The notes below the pieces were generated by a model. It saw nothing but the letters and a program-made list of their open reading frames with translations. It was not told the origin of the DNA and made no database searches. Shown piece after piece: positions 1-11,745 of a stretch of DNA of 64,000 nt. Source of the DNA: Tanypteryx hageni (Eukaryota > Arthropoda > Insecta > Odonata > Petaluridae); NCBI GenBank assembly GCA_028673005.1, contig CM054113.1, positions 205,645,504 through 205,709,503 on the forward strand, written 5' to 3'. The position numbers and the translations under genes were made by a program. How positions within the stretch are numbered: the stretch's first letter is position 1; every line of letters begins with the position of its first letter.

Positions 1-935
1 TTTACTCAAAAATGGCTATAAGGATTTTGTTTAAAATCCATCCCATCGTACAACCTGGTGTCGCAAATAATACTAAGCCATATGTCCAAAGAAATTACTA
101 TATATCGTCCAGTGACATTAAAATTAGGGTTAACTTTGATTACTAAACGTTTTTCTTTTGTAAGCGTACATAGCCGACTAAACGTATATACGTATATGAG
201 AAAGTTTGTGCAATGTAAAATGCGCCGTTTATTTTTTTAAGTTAAATATTATTCGCCACTCGAGTTTCTGTTTGTAATTCAATCTCTGAATCGAACCCAT
301 ATTGCTTAAGGCTGGTCTTTAATAATTCGAAAACTTGTCTTCTGAATTCATTCCGCTACCTTGACCCGGAAACTTTTTGAAAGTCAAAGCAGTAATAATC
401 GGGAAAATCAGTCTTTCCGCTTCGGATCACGCGAGTCCATCACTCGTAACGACATTAAAATCGAACCGAAAACAATTCTCCGTGACAAACTAAAAAAATT
501 AATAATTCACATTGCTTTGAACGTATGTGCGACGGACTTAATGGATACCATAATAAAATTTGTATCTTAAATACAATTGCCACAATCACCATTGAATCAA
601 ACAGCCTGTGTACTGACTTCCCGATGCAACGGAAATCTATAATTATGAAATCATCTCCTCTTACGCATATAATAATTGAAATAAACAAACATGAGAAAAA
701 ACTGAATGAATGTAAACGAAAGCAATCAAACTCCCTCTGAAAAAAAACATCGCTCAAAATCCCTTTGGTCGGAAAGGAAAAAACCTCAACCCCACTCAAA
801 ATTTTTAAAATGACGACAAAATCCCTTCCATTTCTTTCTGAATTTTATTTTTCGCCCCTCAAATAAGATTTATCAGGCGAACTAGAGGTCGCATAGTTAC
901 CCTACCACCTCCCGACACTGTGAAAAAATTTACCC
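1..935. other. AT-rich DNA with no recognisable gene
   Basis: No ORF here resembles a known protein, and no tRNA, repeat or splice-bounded exon could be identified. The short ORFs have no conserved motifs and look like chance openings. The base composition fits intron or intergenic DNA. Confidence 0.5.
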
Positions 936-1342
936 ATGAAAGGAAAAATAAAACAAATAAACATTAAATTATTAAGTCAATAACTTTTAAAAAGTGCACA
1001 AAAGTGTAAAAATAAACATATTGTAATTTTGTTATTAATAACTTATATAAAACGCACTGAATGAAAAAAAATTAAATTATTGAATTAATAGCAATATTGA
1101 ATATATAAAGTTATGTTGCAATTCTAATAATTAGTTCAGATGTCTTAAAGAATGCAACATAACTTTCATATATTCAATATCTCTATCAATTCAATAATTT
1201 AAATTTTTTTTTCATTCAGCGCGTTTTATATAAGTTATTAATAACAAAATTATAATATTTTTATTTTTACACTTTTTCTACACTTCATAAAAGTTATTGA
1301 CTTTAAAAAATTTTATTTTTTTATTTTTTCCTTTTATGAAAG
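936..1342. repeat. Palindromic foldback repeat (MITE-like)
   Basis: Two arms of about 185 bp (936-1120 and 1153-1342) are inverted copies of each other around a spacer of about 32 bp. Recognisable paired blocks include the inner ends AGTTATGTTGCA and TGCAACATAACT, and GTTATTAATAACTTATATAAAACGC near 1035 against its complement near 1225. The outer ends (CATGAAAGGAAAAA and its complement) also pair. The element is AT-rich and has no coding content. The fold-back layout suits a MITE or a snapback element, but I could not define a target duplication. Confidence 0.7.
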
Positions 1343-1689
1343 TGCATTAAATACATTTATGTTTATATATTCTTCAAAAATTAACTTTATTAACTAACTA
1401 GGGAGGTGCCCGTTGAAATTATACGGGAAAGTTTTTAATTAAAATTTCGTGAATAGATTATCCAAGTCAATGGTACCCAATTACACGAAACCGGCAACAA
1501 CGCAAATCACAAAGAATATGTCAAATTCTCGCGTTAAAAACTGATCTGTTGATCGATTCGATGCATATTCAACGAGATTGGAAAGGTGTACTCCATGTCG
1601 GAGTACACAAATTTTCCGAATGCGTTCTTTGCGATTTCACAATGTTCTCAATATTTTTTTGTTCAGACGAAAACTTAACGAGAAGCAAG
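1343..1689. other. Unassigned spacer
   Basis: I see no gene, repeat unit or structural signal here apart from general AT-richness. Confidence 0.4.
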
Positions 1690-2310
1690 CGAGGCACGTT
1701 ACAAAATACATGTAGGTCTTCATGCAAAGTGGTCGTAATTATTGTCCGATTTTAACCAAAATTGGAATTGGTCAATTGATTTTAACAAAACTCCCCAATA
1801 CCAAATTTCATCACAATATGTCAAGCGGTTCTCAAGTTGAAACAAAGGAACATTGTAAACTACATGTAGGTCTTCATGTAAAGTGGTCGTCATTGTTGTC
1901 CGATTTTAACCAAAATTGGAATCGGTAAGCCAATTTTAGCAAACCTCCCCAATACGAAATTTTATTAAAATACGTCAAGCGGTTCCCGAGTTGGAACAAA
2001 GGAACATTGTAAACTACATGTAAAGTGGTCGTCATTGTTGTCCGATTTTAACCAAAATTGGAATCGGTCAACCAATTTTAGTAAAACTCCCCAATACCAA
2101 ATTTCATCAAAATACATCAAGCGGTTTCCGAGTTGAAACAAAAGAACATTGTAGATCTTCATGTAAAGTGGTCATCATTGCTGTTCAATTTTGACCAAAA
2201 TTGAAATCGGTCGATAAACTTTAGCAAAACTCCCCAATATCAAATTTCATCATAATACGTCTAGCGGTTTCAGAGTTTTAACATGCGGACGGACGGAAGG
2301 AATCGACCTC
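1690..2310. repeat. Tandem array of about four ~142-bp units
   Basis: The block AAAGTGGTCGTCATTGTTGT recurs at about 1724, 1880, 2022 and 2164, giving spacings of 156, 142 and 142 bp. Each unit also holds CCGATTTTAACCAAAATTGG and CCCCAATACCAAATTTCATC. The array ends in ACATGCGGACGGACGGAAGG. Phrases of the type 'accaaatttcatcaaaat' followed by '(g)gacggacgg' are typical of 3' untranslated tails of arthropod non-LTR retrotransposons. The array may therefore be an amplified LINE tail. The last step is inference. Confidence 0.75.
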
Positions 2311-2349
2311 CCCTATATGCGTTCACTTCGTGCAAAGAACGCGTAAAAA

Positions 2350-2511
2350 GCGATGGTAGGAAAACAATCTTTCGTTGCTTTAGGCGTTAGTTGTTTCAAG
2401 TATCGACCTCATACGATGATTCTAAGTAATTTTAATATGCGAATGATTAATGTTGTACATTCTGATGTATTCCATCTCGCATATAACGTAACGAAACATT
2501 TTCCTCTCCTT

Positions 2512-2559
<48 letters not shown>

Positions 2560-4560
2560 TTAAAAGCATTCAAAGCACGCTTTCAAGGATTGAAATAACA
2601 ATAGGATTTCGAGGTTTAACAAAGTAATGGGTTGGCATGGCAACATCTCGTTAAAATCGCAAGATTTACTCAAAATTTGTGAATTAAACGTTTAACATGA
2701 GGGATTCGGAACTGTAGGAGGAAAAAGATGAACAGAATAAGAAATTTTATAATTTTTCTTTAAAATGGTTTAGGTCCGAAGATCGTAGGACAATTCCTTC
2801 TAATTTAGATCTCAAAAGGAATAAAAGCCTGCACGTAGAAAAGTCGATGTTTACGTGATATTTTATGTAAAATAGAAATGTCTTCCTTAGAGTCGAACCC
2901 GGATCGTTTGCCCAAATATTTTTTGGTAAATCACTTTTAATATGTGAATAAAGCATTCTTGCCAAATTTAGATTTTCTATTTCGATTCTTTATCGATTTT
3001 ATAGAGCTTGATCAACGAATATATAAATAGATTTCTCAATTGTTCGTCAAGCTCACCGTGCCGTAGTCAATTTAATCCAATCTATGGCTCATGAAGAGCA
3101 GTACAAGCGTGAGGTGGTTCGAATCCTACTAGAGGTAAGAAATTTTTCTGTAGAAGGGCTTGAATAAAAACATATAAACCTCTATATAAATGTGAAGTTA
3201 ATATAAAAGTTATTAACAAGTGAAGATATCAAAATGAATTTTTATAACCAACTTTTATATAGTTAATGCTTAAATATGAATCAACTTCTATAATGTAATT
3301 ATGATAACCTTTCTGCTTGCATGGGCGTAAAAAGTCGCAAAAGTGTCTACCAGCTGTTGAGTGATGTGGGGGTCTCTATATTTAACCTTGAATCTTTTTA
3401 CAGTTGAGAGAACGGCAGACAGAAGTAGAGAACTCAGTGGCAAACGTAAAAATGCTTGGTATATAAGTAGCAAGAAGTTTGATAGTATCTTTTCTTTCAT
3501 TAATTAAAATACTGACTTAGCCATTCATATTGCTTAAAATCAACGAAAATATACTGCTAGTTCAGAGTAATTCAGCTTCAGACACTACTGAACGTAGGAA
3601 TGATCGTATCAATACAAATTCACATTAAAATAAAGAGACTTCTATTACACCATGAATAATAACAATAGTTTGTTTAATCTCGTTGCTATGTTGCTGTCTA
3701 TCTTCCCACGCAAATGCACATTTATCGCAGAGCCAAAGCAAGGATCTGGAGGTCGAGGCGACTAAATCGCTCGTTTTACACGATGGGGAGGTGAGATGGT
3801 TCGAACCACGCAATCAGCTTTGGATTTTTTTCAGATAAGACGGGGTCCAAAATATCTAACAATAATAAAAGGCTACTTCTGCCCCTTTGTGGCTCTCTCT
3901 CTGTCACGCTATAAAGATGCAAATAACTCGATAATGAAACAAGATTCGTTTTCTATATTTGGCAGGAATGATCGATTCACATATTTTAAGATGATGAGGA
4001 AAATAAATCTCGAAAAAAGTCCTAGGTTCGACTCCAAGGTAGGCATTTCCATTTCCCATATGATAACACGTAAAAATCGACTTTTTGACTTGCAGGCTTT
4101 TATTCTTTTTGAGATCTAAATTACAAATAATTCACCTATGATCTTCGGATCTAGCCCATTTTAAAAAAACCATGAAGTTTCTTATTCTGTTCATCTTTTC
4201 CCACATACAGTTCGAAACGTCTCATGTTAAACGTTTAATTCACATATTTTGGAGAAATCTTGCGATTTTAACGGGATGTTGCCATGCCAACCCATTACTT
4301 TGTTAAACCTAGAAATCCTATTTTTATTTCAATCCTTGAAAGCGTGCTTTGAATGCTCTTACAATTAGTATGGGAGAGAGGAGATATAAATTCTTTTCAT
4401 GGCAACCAATGCAAACAACATTCGTTGCGTTATCTACGAGAAGGAGTACATTCGAATGTAGAATATTAATCATTCTCATATTTAAATTAGGTACTTGGAA
4501 TCATCGTAGGAATTCAAAACTTGAAACAACGAACGCCTAGAAGAATAAAAGTTTGTTTTC
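2350..4560. repeat. Foldback element with ~540-bp inverted arms
   Basis: Arm one (about 2350-2895) and arm two (about 4022-4555) are inverted, diverged copies. Paired landmarks are GGCATGGCAACATC near 2635 with its complement near 4270, and AAAGCACGCTTTCAAGGATTG near 2572 with its complement near 4335. At the inner ends GTCGAACCCGG (2890) pairs with GGTTCGACTCC (4024). A third, direct copy of the same family is at about 13680-14160. The interior of about 1.1 kb has no recognisable protein. It holds two B-box-like motifs (GGTTCGAATCC near 3117, GGTTCGAACCA near 3798), so a tRNA-derived ancestry is possible but unproven. Confidence 0.7.
2514..2556. repeat. (TC)n microsatellite
   Basis: A perfect CT dinucleotide run of about 40 bp lies inside the left arm of the foldback element. 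The right arm and the third family copy carry only short CT-rich stretches at this point, so the run expanded after the copies diverged. Confidence 0.9.
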
Positions 4561-5138
4561 TTGCCATCCAAAGAAAGTCAAGGCATATTTATGTTAATTT
4601 TTTATTTCACAAAAACCTTTCTCTAGTCTATAATAATATAGCTACTTGTGCCTCACTCACTCGCTGACACAAAATTCTAAGTTGCTTCTAGAAGGGCTAT
4701 AAATATGAACTTTGGCTTGTTGGTAGGTCCAGTGGCACAACTGACGAGAAAAATGGAAAATCACAAAAAGTTCATATTTAAGGGATTTTTTAAACCCCAA
4801 TGTTCAATTTCAATGCCCCATAAGAAAAGCATGGGATTCAGTGCTAGGCTTTCTAAAAATGCATTTTTAAATTACTTAAAATTGGGATACGAATTCGGTA
4901 AAAGAATAGCTGTCTATCTGAAAGAACGTAGTTCTCAATTTTTGAAGGGAGAATTCAAATACTTACTGAATTACCTTAATATCTGCTTTTAATCGGAAAA
5001 GTGTGATATTTTTTCTCTTTCCAACAACGAAAATCTTTAAATATTATGGCAACGACCTCAATGCTTTTAAAGGGATCTGATATTATACGTTACGATTGCA
5101 GTGATTTTTATAGAATTTAATGTCGTCATAACGAATTA

Positions 5139-5576
5139 TAGTCGAACTTCCATAATTCGAATCTTAAGTTAAAAGGAATAATTATTCGAGTAATAGAAAG
5201 TTCAAGTTATGGAAATATCGTATATTTTTAAATATTTGTACATATACAGTGAAAATTCTATGACTCAAATCTCAAAGGAAATCAAAAATTATTCGAGTTA
5301 TAGAAAATTCGAGTTACGGAAATATATTTTTTCATTTTTCTTTAATTGAAATAACGTCAAGTTTATTCCCATAAGCATATAACTCAAATTTTCTAATTTT
5401 AAATATCATGCATATTATGAAAACCACCAATATTTTCTTTCGATAATATGTAAGATTTTACTCTATCCAAAACACTAATTGCATCACACACTGTGATTGA
5501 GGGTATCATAGATAATTGCAATTCTCACGTACTACTGAAAGCACAAACATGACGATTAAATTTGAGTTATCGACTG
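5139..5576. mobile_element. Tigger/pogo-type MITE
   Basis: The left end (TAGTCGAACTTCCATAATTC) and right end (GAGTTATCGACTG) are imperfect inverted repeats flanked by TA on both sides, as expected for the Tc1/mariner-pogo group. Internal copies of 'attcgagttatagaaaattcgag' are the subterminal motif seen in Tigger-like elements. A second terminal-like block, CAGTGAAAATTCTATGACTC, starts near 5246, so this may be two overlapping ends. There is no transposase coding. Confidence 0.6.
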
Positions 5577-6690
5577 TAGAAAGGAGCGAATAGGTTTGTT
5601 TTTCTCCAGGGCTATAAGGGGTCACAATAGGAGAAGCAACCCTGATAGCGGTGAAGTAAAACATGAAAAGTATTTTAATGTTGTGTTTCGTAGTTTTTCG
5701 AGAAATTTTAATTCTTTTCTATTGTTAAATATAATGGCGTCATACCTATTCCTCGATATTTTTTATCCAAATACGCGCTAAAGACATGGATGATGATGTC
5801 ATAATCTTAACAAAAAATCCTAATTTTTCCATAAATTCAATGTATACATGTATATTGTCTTAATGATGATTATTCTTATTGCTCATGCAGTACGATCTGA
5901 GTCATGAAACTAGAAATACAAAAACTTGGACACGAGCCGATTGCCAAAGAATTTGGAAATTACGGGTAATTGTCCTAATTTCACGGAAAATTATAAATAT
6001 ACTGCTATTACTCATAGAATTTATTATTTAATACATATAGGCTCCACGTGACTGAAGTGCTGTTGCCCTGGAAATCGCGTTGGTTTATTTACGAGGTTAT
6101 ATCTTGGTTTATGGTGATTTTTTGAAGCGCTTGCAGTATGCAAGTACCGACTACTCGTATATATATATTATATATATATTATATATATAGATATATATAT
6201 ATATATATATATAAAGCAAAGTTAATATAAAAGTTGGTAATAACACACGTCCAGACGATCCATCAAGGCTAATTTCAAGAGAAGATAAAAAAATTTCGAC
6301 CCAAAAATCTCCTATTTCAACGATAGGTGAAAAGGGCAAGGGGGAAGGATGAACGTTCAATTCCACGGGCGGAAGTTCGTGCCCTTAACACTTTTTTAAC
6401 CTTTATCAGATAAGTTAAAAAACTGACCTATAAATTAACAGGCGACATCGGCAGCAGCTCAGGCGCCGATGTGGGTAAACGGTGTAAGGTATAATAGGAC
6501 AGGAAGGTTGGCAGCGGAAGTGTAAGAGAGCGCGTAGCGGGGAGAAGGGTGAGTATGAGAGAGGGCGAGGTGGTCGCAGGAAGGGCAGCGATGTTAAGGG
6601 GTGGTGGTGTTAGATAGGGGATGGTCGGGATGGGGATGGTCGATAAGGAAGGACGGAGCCAGTGTAAAAGGGACTCTTCTGCCTCAGGTG
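5577..6690. other. Unassigned spacer with a (TA)n run
   Basis: No gene is recognisable. An interrupted (TA)n microsatellite occupies about 6159-6212. The stretch 6420-6690 is more G-rich and leads into the homopyrimidine tract. Confidence 0.5.
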
Positions 6691-7556
6691 GTACGTTTTT
6701 TCCTCCTCTTCTATTTCCATTCCTATTTCGCTCTCTCTCTCTCTCTTGACTTTTTCTTTTTTTTTATTTCTCTGTTTCATCGTCCGCCTAACTTCCCTTT
6801 TCTCCATACGTATATTTCTCTGGATCTTTATTTCTCCAATTTTCCTCCCTCTATATTTCCATTCCTATCTTTCGCCCTCTTTATAACTTATCTTATTCTC
6901 TTATTTTCTTCCGCGATTTTTCCTCTTTCCATTATTTCTTCGGCCTCAGCCTGTTTATTCTGCTGTCTTCTCTTCATCATACGCAATCGACATCTCTCTA
7001 ACTCTCCCTCCTTCTCTTATATAAGTTATTCTCTTCATGTTTCACTCTTTTTTTCTCCCTCTTCCCATATCCTACACCCTCGTTTTCTTTTTATATCCCT
7101 TTTTCCCTCTCCTATTCAAACATTTCTTTTTCGTTTCCGTTTTCCTCTGTATGTCTTACATATTCAACAATATTCAACACTCTATAACCCTCCATGTTTG
7201 TCTTTTTCCCTGACCCTTACTTTTGCTCCTTCTTCCTCTTCTCTCTTCTTTATTTCTTCACGTTTTCCATCTTTCGCAATCACTTTTATCTTTACCTCCC
7301 TTTTCTCTCTTCTCTTTCCACATTTGCCTTCCTCTCCGACCTTTTTATCTATATTCATTACTTTCTCTTTCTCCATCTTCGCCTCTATTTTATCCCCTTT
7401 ATCTTTCCTTCCGTTTGCTTTCCTCTTCCCTCCACCTATTCTCTATTCTTCCCGCCTTTTCCCACTCCTTCCTCTTCCCTCGTCCTCTTCCATTCTCCTG
7501 TAATTTCCTCCCTTTGCCTCCCGCTTCTCTCCCATCTCCTTTTTTCCTCCCTACGA
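6691..7556 (+). repeat. Long homopyrimidine tract (CTTT/CCTC-rich)
   Basis: For about 865 bp the plus strand is almost entirely C and T, with a few scattered A and G. It is a low-complexity mixture of TTTC, CTCC and CCTT motifs without a strict repeat unit. The strand bias keeps several reading frames free of stop codons, so the Ser/Phe/Leu/Pro-rich ORFs here (for example 6601-7503) are compositional artefacts. Such tracts can form triplex (H-) DNA. Confidence 0.85.
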
Positions 7557-8094
7557 GCACTGCGAACACACACACAGGCACACTCCAGGAGCACTCGCAT
7601 TTGGTCCGGAATCAAATTTGAGAGCGACCACGACAAAAGAGGAGAGTTGTGAGGAACGCCAAAGAGTAGGGAAAAAAACCGCTCACGGAATAAAAAAATG
7701 GGAAATCCCGGCACCTTGGTTGGGGAGGAAACGCCACGGAGGGTCTGAAATGGGGGATTGGAACCCGTCCGAGTAACGGTGGGTACTCGTTCGAGCATGC
7801 AACGTTCAGGAAACCCATGGATCTTATTCGCCATTTTTTCTTCTAATAGAGCCACGTCCTTGCTCATAGCGATATACCCGCGGTGGAGATTTTTTCTCTA
7901 TTTACTTCTGACATTAAAGGTCTCTATGACGACGGAGAAAAATATAGATTTTTCTGAAAATATCTCCCCGCTTCTTAAATCCCAATGGGAAAGAACACGA
8001 ACTCATTCAAAGATTAAAATTTCTAGGCTTAAAAATAATGAAAACTAAGTTATTAGTTTTTAGAGAAGTGGATACAAAACTACAATAATATAAC

Positions 8095-8095
<1 letters not shown>
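7557..8095. other. Unassigned spacer
   Basis: Moderately GC-balanced DNA with a short (CA)n run near 7568. No recognisable protein, RNA or repeat end. Confidence 0.4.
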
Positions 8096-8154
<59 letters not shown>

Positions 8155-8187
8155 GTCATCTCTCTGTATATATGTATGTGTGTATAC
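8096..8187. repeat. Compound (TG)n(TA)n microsatellite
   Basis: A short TG run followed by about 45 bp of TA and then mixed TGTA/TA units. It forms the left border of the diverged Penelope pLTR fragment that follows. Confidence 0.9.
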
Positions 8188-8350
8188 ATATGGATGAAAA
8201 CTTGAAGAGTGGTCTTGCCCTAAAAGCTTTCCACCATACGTTCCTCCGTGATATTTTCTCCGAAACTCCCAGCGGCTACCCAATCGGAAAGTATCCACTA
8301 GGCTTCCTGCGACACCTAGTTGCCACCACACCTTATTTTACCTTTCCTCA
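8188..8350 (+). mobile_element. Diverged Penelope-like pLTR fragment
   Basis: The segment aligns in order with the PLE1 pLTR. GTATCCACTAGGCTTCCTGC and CCTAGTTGCCACCACACC correspond to GTGTCCGCTGGGCTTCCCTC and CCTTGTTGCCACCCTC in that repeat, followed by the same 'accttttc' motif and TA-rich DNA. The orientation is opposite to the 25-kb copy. The hammerhead region near 8200 (CTTGAAGAG, AAAAGCTTTCC) is too degraded to score. It has TA-rich repeats on both sides, like all the related copies. Confidence 0.6.
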
Positions 8351-9710
8351 AACATATATTTATATACACACATACATAATCACACACAATGAAAGCTCAA
8401 GCTCCGAAAAATATCTCCGCAACATACATTACTCAAATTTTCTCATAATATTACGCTTTTAATCAAAAAAATAATGTCACTGCTTAAATTAACACGTATT
8501 TACGCGCAAAAAGTTAATTTCCCTTAGTTTGTTTCGAGACAACAATGCCGCTGCTGCTGATAAGATTGACGAGAACTCGGCGGTAGCCTGTCGTAAAACA
8601 CAATACATTCTAACATCACATGTATTTTTAGGCGTACAGCTTACTCATCAGCGTTTATGACATTAATCTCTAAACCTGGATGGATTTTAATCAAAATTCA
8701 AGTGGACGTTCCCGAGTGAGTCTTAAGTTTTGTGAAATGTGACGAGGAAACTACTCTCCAGTGTTGATCAACATGGATCATTTGTATGAGACATATTCTT
8801 GTAGTGTAACAATACAGAAATACTAGATTTCTTCAGATTCGGTCTCCGGAGATGCAAACAGATGACAGACAGACTGATTTTTTTCGGACTCGTCGGTCAT
8901 CTAAAACAGCGGTTCTCAACAGGGGGTACATGTACCCCTGGGAGTGCAAAATTTCTTCAAGGGGGTACAGAGTGACAAGGGTGCCGACAGTGCCAACAGT
9001 GCATCAATGCAGACCCGGGAAAATAATTGGGAAAGAGGAGGAAAATAAAAAAGTTTTAGCTTATAATGAGTGTAAAGTGAGTGAGAATCAGAACACGAGA
9101 CATTCTTAGTATAAAAAGTTTTAATATAGTAGGCAAGGGGTGGGGTGGTAAATACAAGAAAAGGGAGAGACATAAATCGTCGATTTATTTAAATGCCCTT
9201 CAAACTTACAGGTAGAATTTAATTAAATATCTTGAGGGGTTAACCAATGCTGAGACCGACTGTATTTTGATACGTCTCCAAGAAGTGAAATGAAAAAGAT
9301 ACGATGTTTATAACATATCTCCACTCTGCCTGTAGCATGCGTGTACGTTTGTTGACACATACATAGTGAAGGGGAGAATCATAATTGCCTGTTTGAAATA
9401 TCAGACTAATATAAGCGGAGGTTTGCTTACAAAACTATTAAAAAACAAGCCGCTTCAAAGATATTTACGATGCAATATCTTCATCATAGCTAGAGAATGC
9501 TTTTGAACTTAAACGCTGGTATCGCCGCTGTGAGTAGTCACCTGAGGCAGCACGAAACAACTCAGAATTTCAGTGTTGTTTTGGATGTCGTCCCTTGTGG
9601 TTATTTCATGGTTAATTGTACCTTCCTGACTTAAATCCATCGACTAAACATAAAAGGCTAGTTATTCGATTAATATATTAATTTCACTGATATATAGTGG
9701 CCCAAAATAG

Positions 9711-10556
9711 ATGTTTGTTTTAAAAAGGAAATGTACTGAGCCTAGTAATACAGACGGTGTTAAACGTTCTGAGTTTAATAGGCCTAATGCAGGCAGTGTC
9801 AATGTAACTAAACAGGAAGACAATGAGAATGTCTCTGTGTCTGGCACTTCTCCAAGAGAGGAGAATGAAAGGAATAATGGGACTTTTAAGAATAAATGTA
9901 GGTTTTATGACGAATCTTACACTCAATCTGGATTTGTTTCAAATCAATTCACGCCTCCTTTGCCAGTTTGTGTTATTTGTAACACAACACCAACAGTAGT
10001 ATGAAGCCTTCTATTTTTCAGCGTCATTTGCTACATAACCATGCAGAATTGAAAGACAAACCAATAGATTATTTCAAGGGAAAAGCTGCAAGCAAGCAAG
10101 GTAGGATAACATCACTTGCACAAGCTTCAATGAAAGCATTAAAAGCTTTATATGAATTAGCGGTACTTACAGCAAAGGAAAAGAACGCTCACACAGCCAC
10201 TGGGAGCCTCATTATTTACAGGGCTTTGATAATAGCAGAAAATATGTTGGGAAGTGAGGCTGTGGCTGATATCAAATCAATTCCCAAATCAAGAGACACT
10301 AGACACTAGAAATGGCAGATAATGTTGTACAGAAAATTACACATGATATCAAGACTGGTGAAAGGCTTGCTTTGCAGTTAAACGAGTCAATGGATGTGTC
10401 AAACAATTCACAGATGATAACTTATGTACCATAATACCATGCCGAATCAGGTATTAGGGATGAAATGTTAGCTTTTAAAGTTGTAAAGGAACATTCTACT
10501 GGAAAAGCAATGTTTGATGTACTGTATAATTTTACTAGCATAGGGGAATGTTGAGT
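9711..10556 (+). pseudogene. hAT (SCAND3/ZBED5-like) transposase, N-terminal half
   Basis: Three reading-frame pieces follow each other: 9711-10004, 10001-10309 and about 10312-10556. The first ends in a BED-type zinc-finger half (FYDESYTQSGF, then CVIC). The second gives the histidine half (RHLLHNH) and the linker DKPIDYFKGK. The third has LALQLNESMDVS and AFKVVKEHSTGKAMFDVL, matching the first catalytic block of the RNase-H-like fold. In the family this block usually reads DESTDVS; here the catalytic Asp is Asn, so the enzyme would be dead even without the frameshift near 10000 and the stop codons. Coding similarity stops near 10540, where the nested DNA begins. The family call is from remembered motifs. 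Confidence 0.75.
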
Positions 10557-11059
10557 ATTATAAGCAGGTATTCATAACAGTTGTAAGAATGCAAGAAGGT
10601 GATAATTTCTGGTAAATATGTGCTCAACTACCTTAAAAAGCATTAGTTTGAAGAGAAACACCAAGCTGGAGTGACGCATCTTGATAAGGTGGCGTAATTT
10701 TTGCTCTTAAGAAAGCATTTCTTAAATGTTTGATATAATGGAATTTAAGGTCTCTAAAGATTACTTAATCTGCTAAGCTCATAAAAACCTTCCAGTCAGC
10801 TCTCGAGTCCTTTATGAAGCTGATGTCAAGGTGTGAAGCTAGAAGTATCACCTGTAACCAAGCCATAGGTAGGTTTAGGGGTACCTAACTAGTGCGGTTA
10901 ATATGAGCAGCAGAACTTGTAAAGTAATTTTATTCGATGTTGCAGTCTTCAAAAGTGCCAACTCGTATGACCAAGAAGTAAGCAGGTAGCTGATACAGCA
11001 TGAAGGGCTATCTGTCTGAAAATGTGATTCCTCCTTTATTTCGGGGTGCCTACAAAAAA

Positions 11060-11745
11060 GGAGCTACCATTAGAAATGCAGAATGAGGGTTTTGAAAGAC
11101 TGGGATGCATCCTTTCAAACCTAGGAGGAACTTATGCCTTCAGAAATCAGACCACCATCAACATTTTCTGATGGGGAGACTTCAAGTTGAGGAACGGAGC
11201 CAGTGGAGAAATTCCAGTCCAGCCTTTTGCAAGGGAGGGAAACATCCATGATGGGTCTTTTGGTGATAGGCCTACCCAGTCCATCTCTCTTAGAAACAAT
11301 GAGGAAGTGAACAGCCCATGTACTTCATCTCCAGGTTTTAGAGAGGTCATTTCAATTCCCCGTCAAAAACTTCAAAATACCTCGAAAAGGAAAGTTGCAC
11401 ATTCAGTAATCTTATCAGCATCACCCCATAAAAACATATTGGAGGAGTAAATGAAAACATCAGCAACGACTAAAAACAAGAACATTAGTAAGCAAAAACA
11501 AAAGCCCAGAGAGCAGATTTTCAAGGCTACCCTTCCTATTAGCAGTAAATGAAGGGGAAGTAAGGGGTTAGGAAAAGGCGAAGAGGATTGTACTTGTTTC
11601 TTTTGCGAAGAATTCTTTTCAGTTACAGGAGGTGACTGGTTTCAGTGTCAGATGTGTAAAGACTGGGACCATACAACTTGTGCTCGGGTTCCCAAAACAA
11701 AAAAGTAGTACTTTTGTCCGATGTGTGTTAGGGCATAGACTTGAA
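11060..11745 (+). pseudogene. Pogo-group transposase, C-terminal remnant with PHD-like finger
   Basis: Several frames together resemble the end of a pogo/Tigger-like (CENP-B-related DDE) transposase. GFERLG then, after a frameshift, MHPFKPRRN (about 11091-11130) matches the family's 'GF..TGI.PFNP' block. The stretch 11330-11450 (VISIPRQKLQNTSKRKVAHS, then HKNILEE) matches the 'P.PK......R.KG.S.ILT.TPEK..IEE' linker. At about 11592-11725 lies a cysteine-rich tail, CTCFFCEEFF, then WFQCQMCKDWDHTTCA and YFCPMC, as in copies with a PHD-like C-terminal finger. Stops and frameshifts make it non-functional. No N-terminal or catalytic part was found next to it. Confidence 0.6.

Noticed and set aside
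1690..2310. CRISPR array (regular repeats)
   Set aside because: The units are about 142 bp, contiguous and diverged, without short repeats or unique spacers. The DNA is clearly eukaryotic.
6601..7867. Several long Ser/Phe/Leu/Pro-rich or Arg/Glu-rich ORFs, up to 300 codons
   Set aside because: The homopyrimidine strand lacks stop codons by composition. The ORFs overlap in several frames and have no domain.
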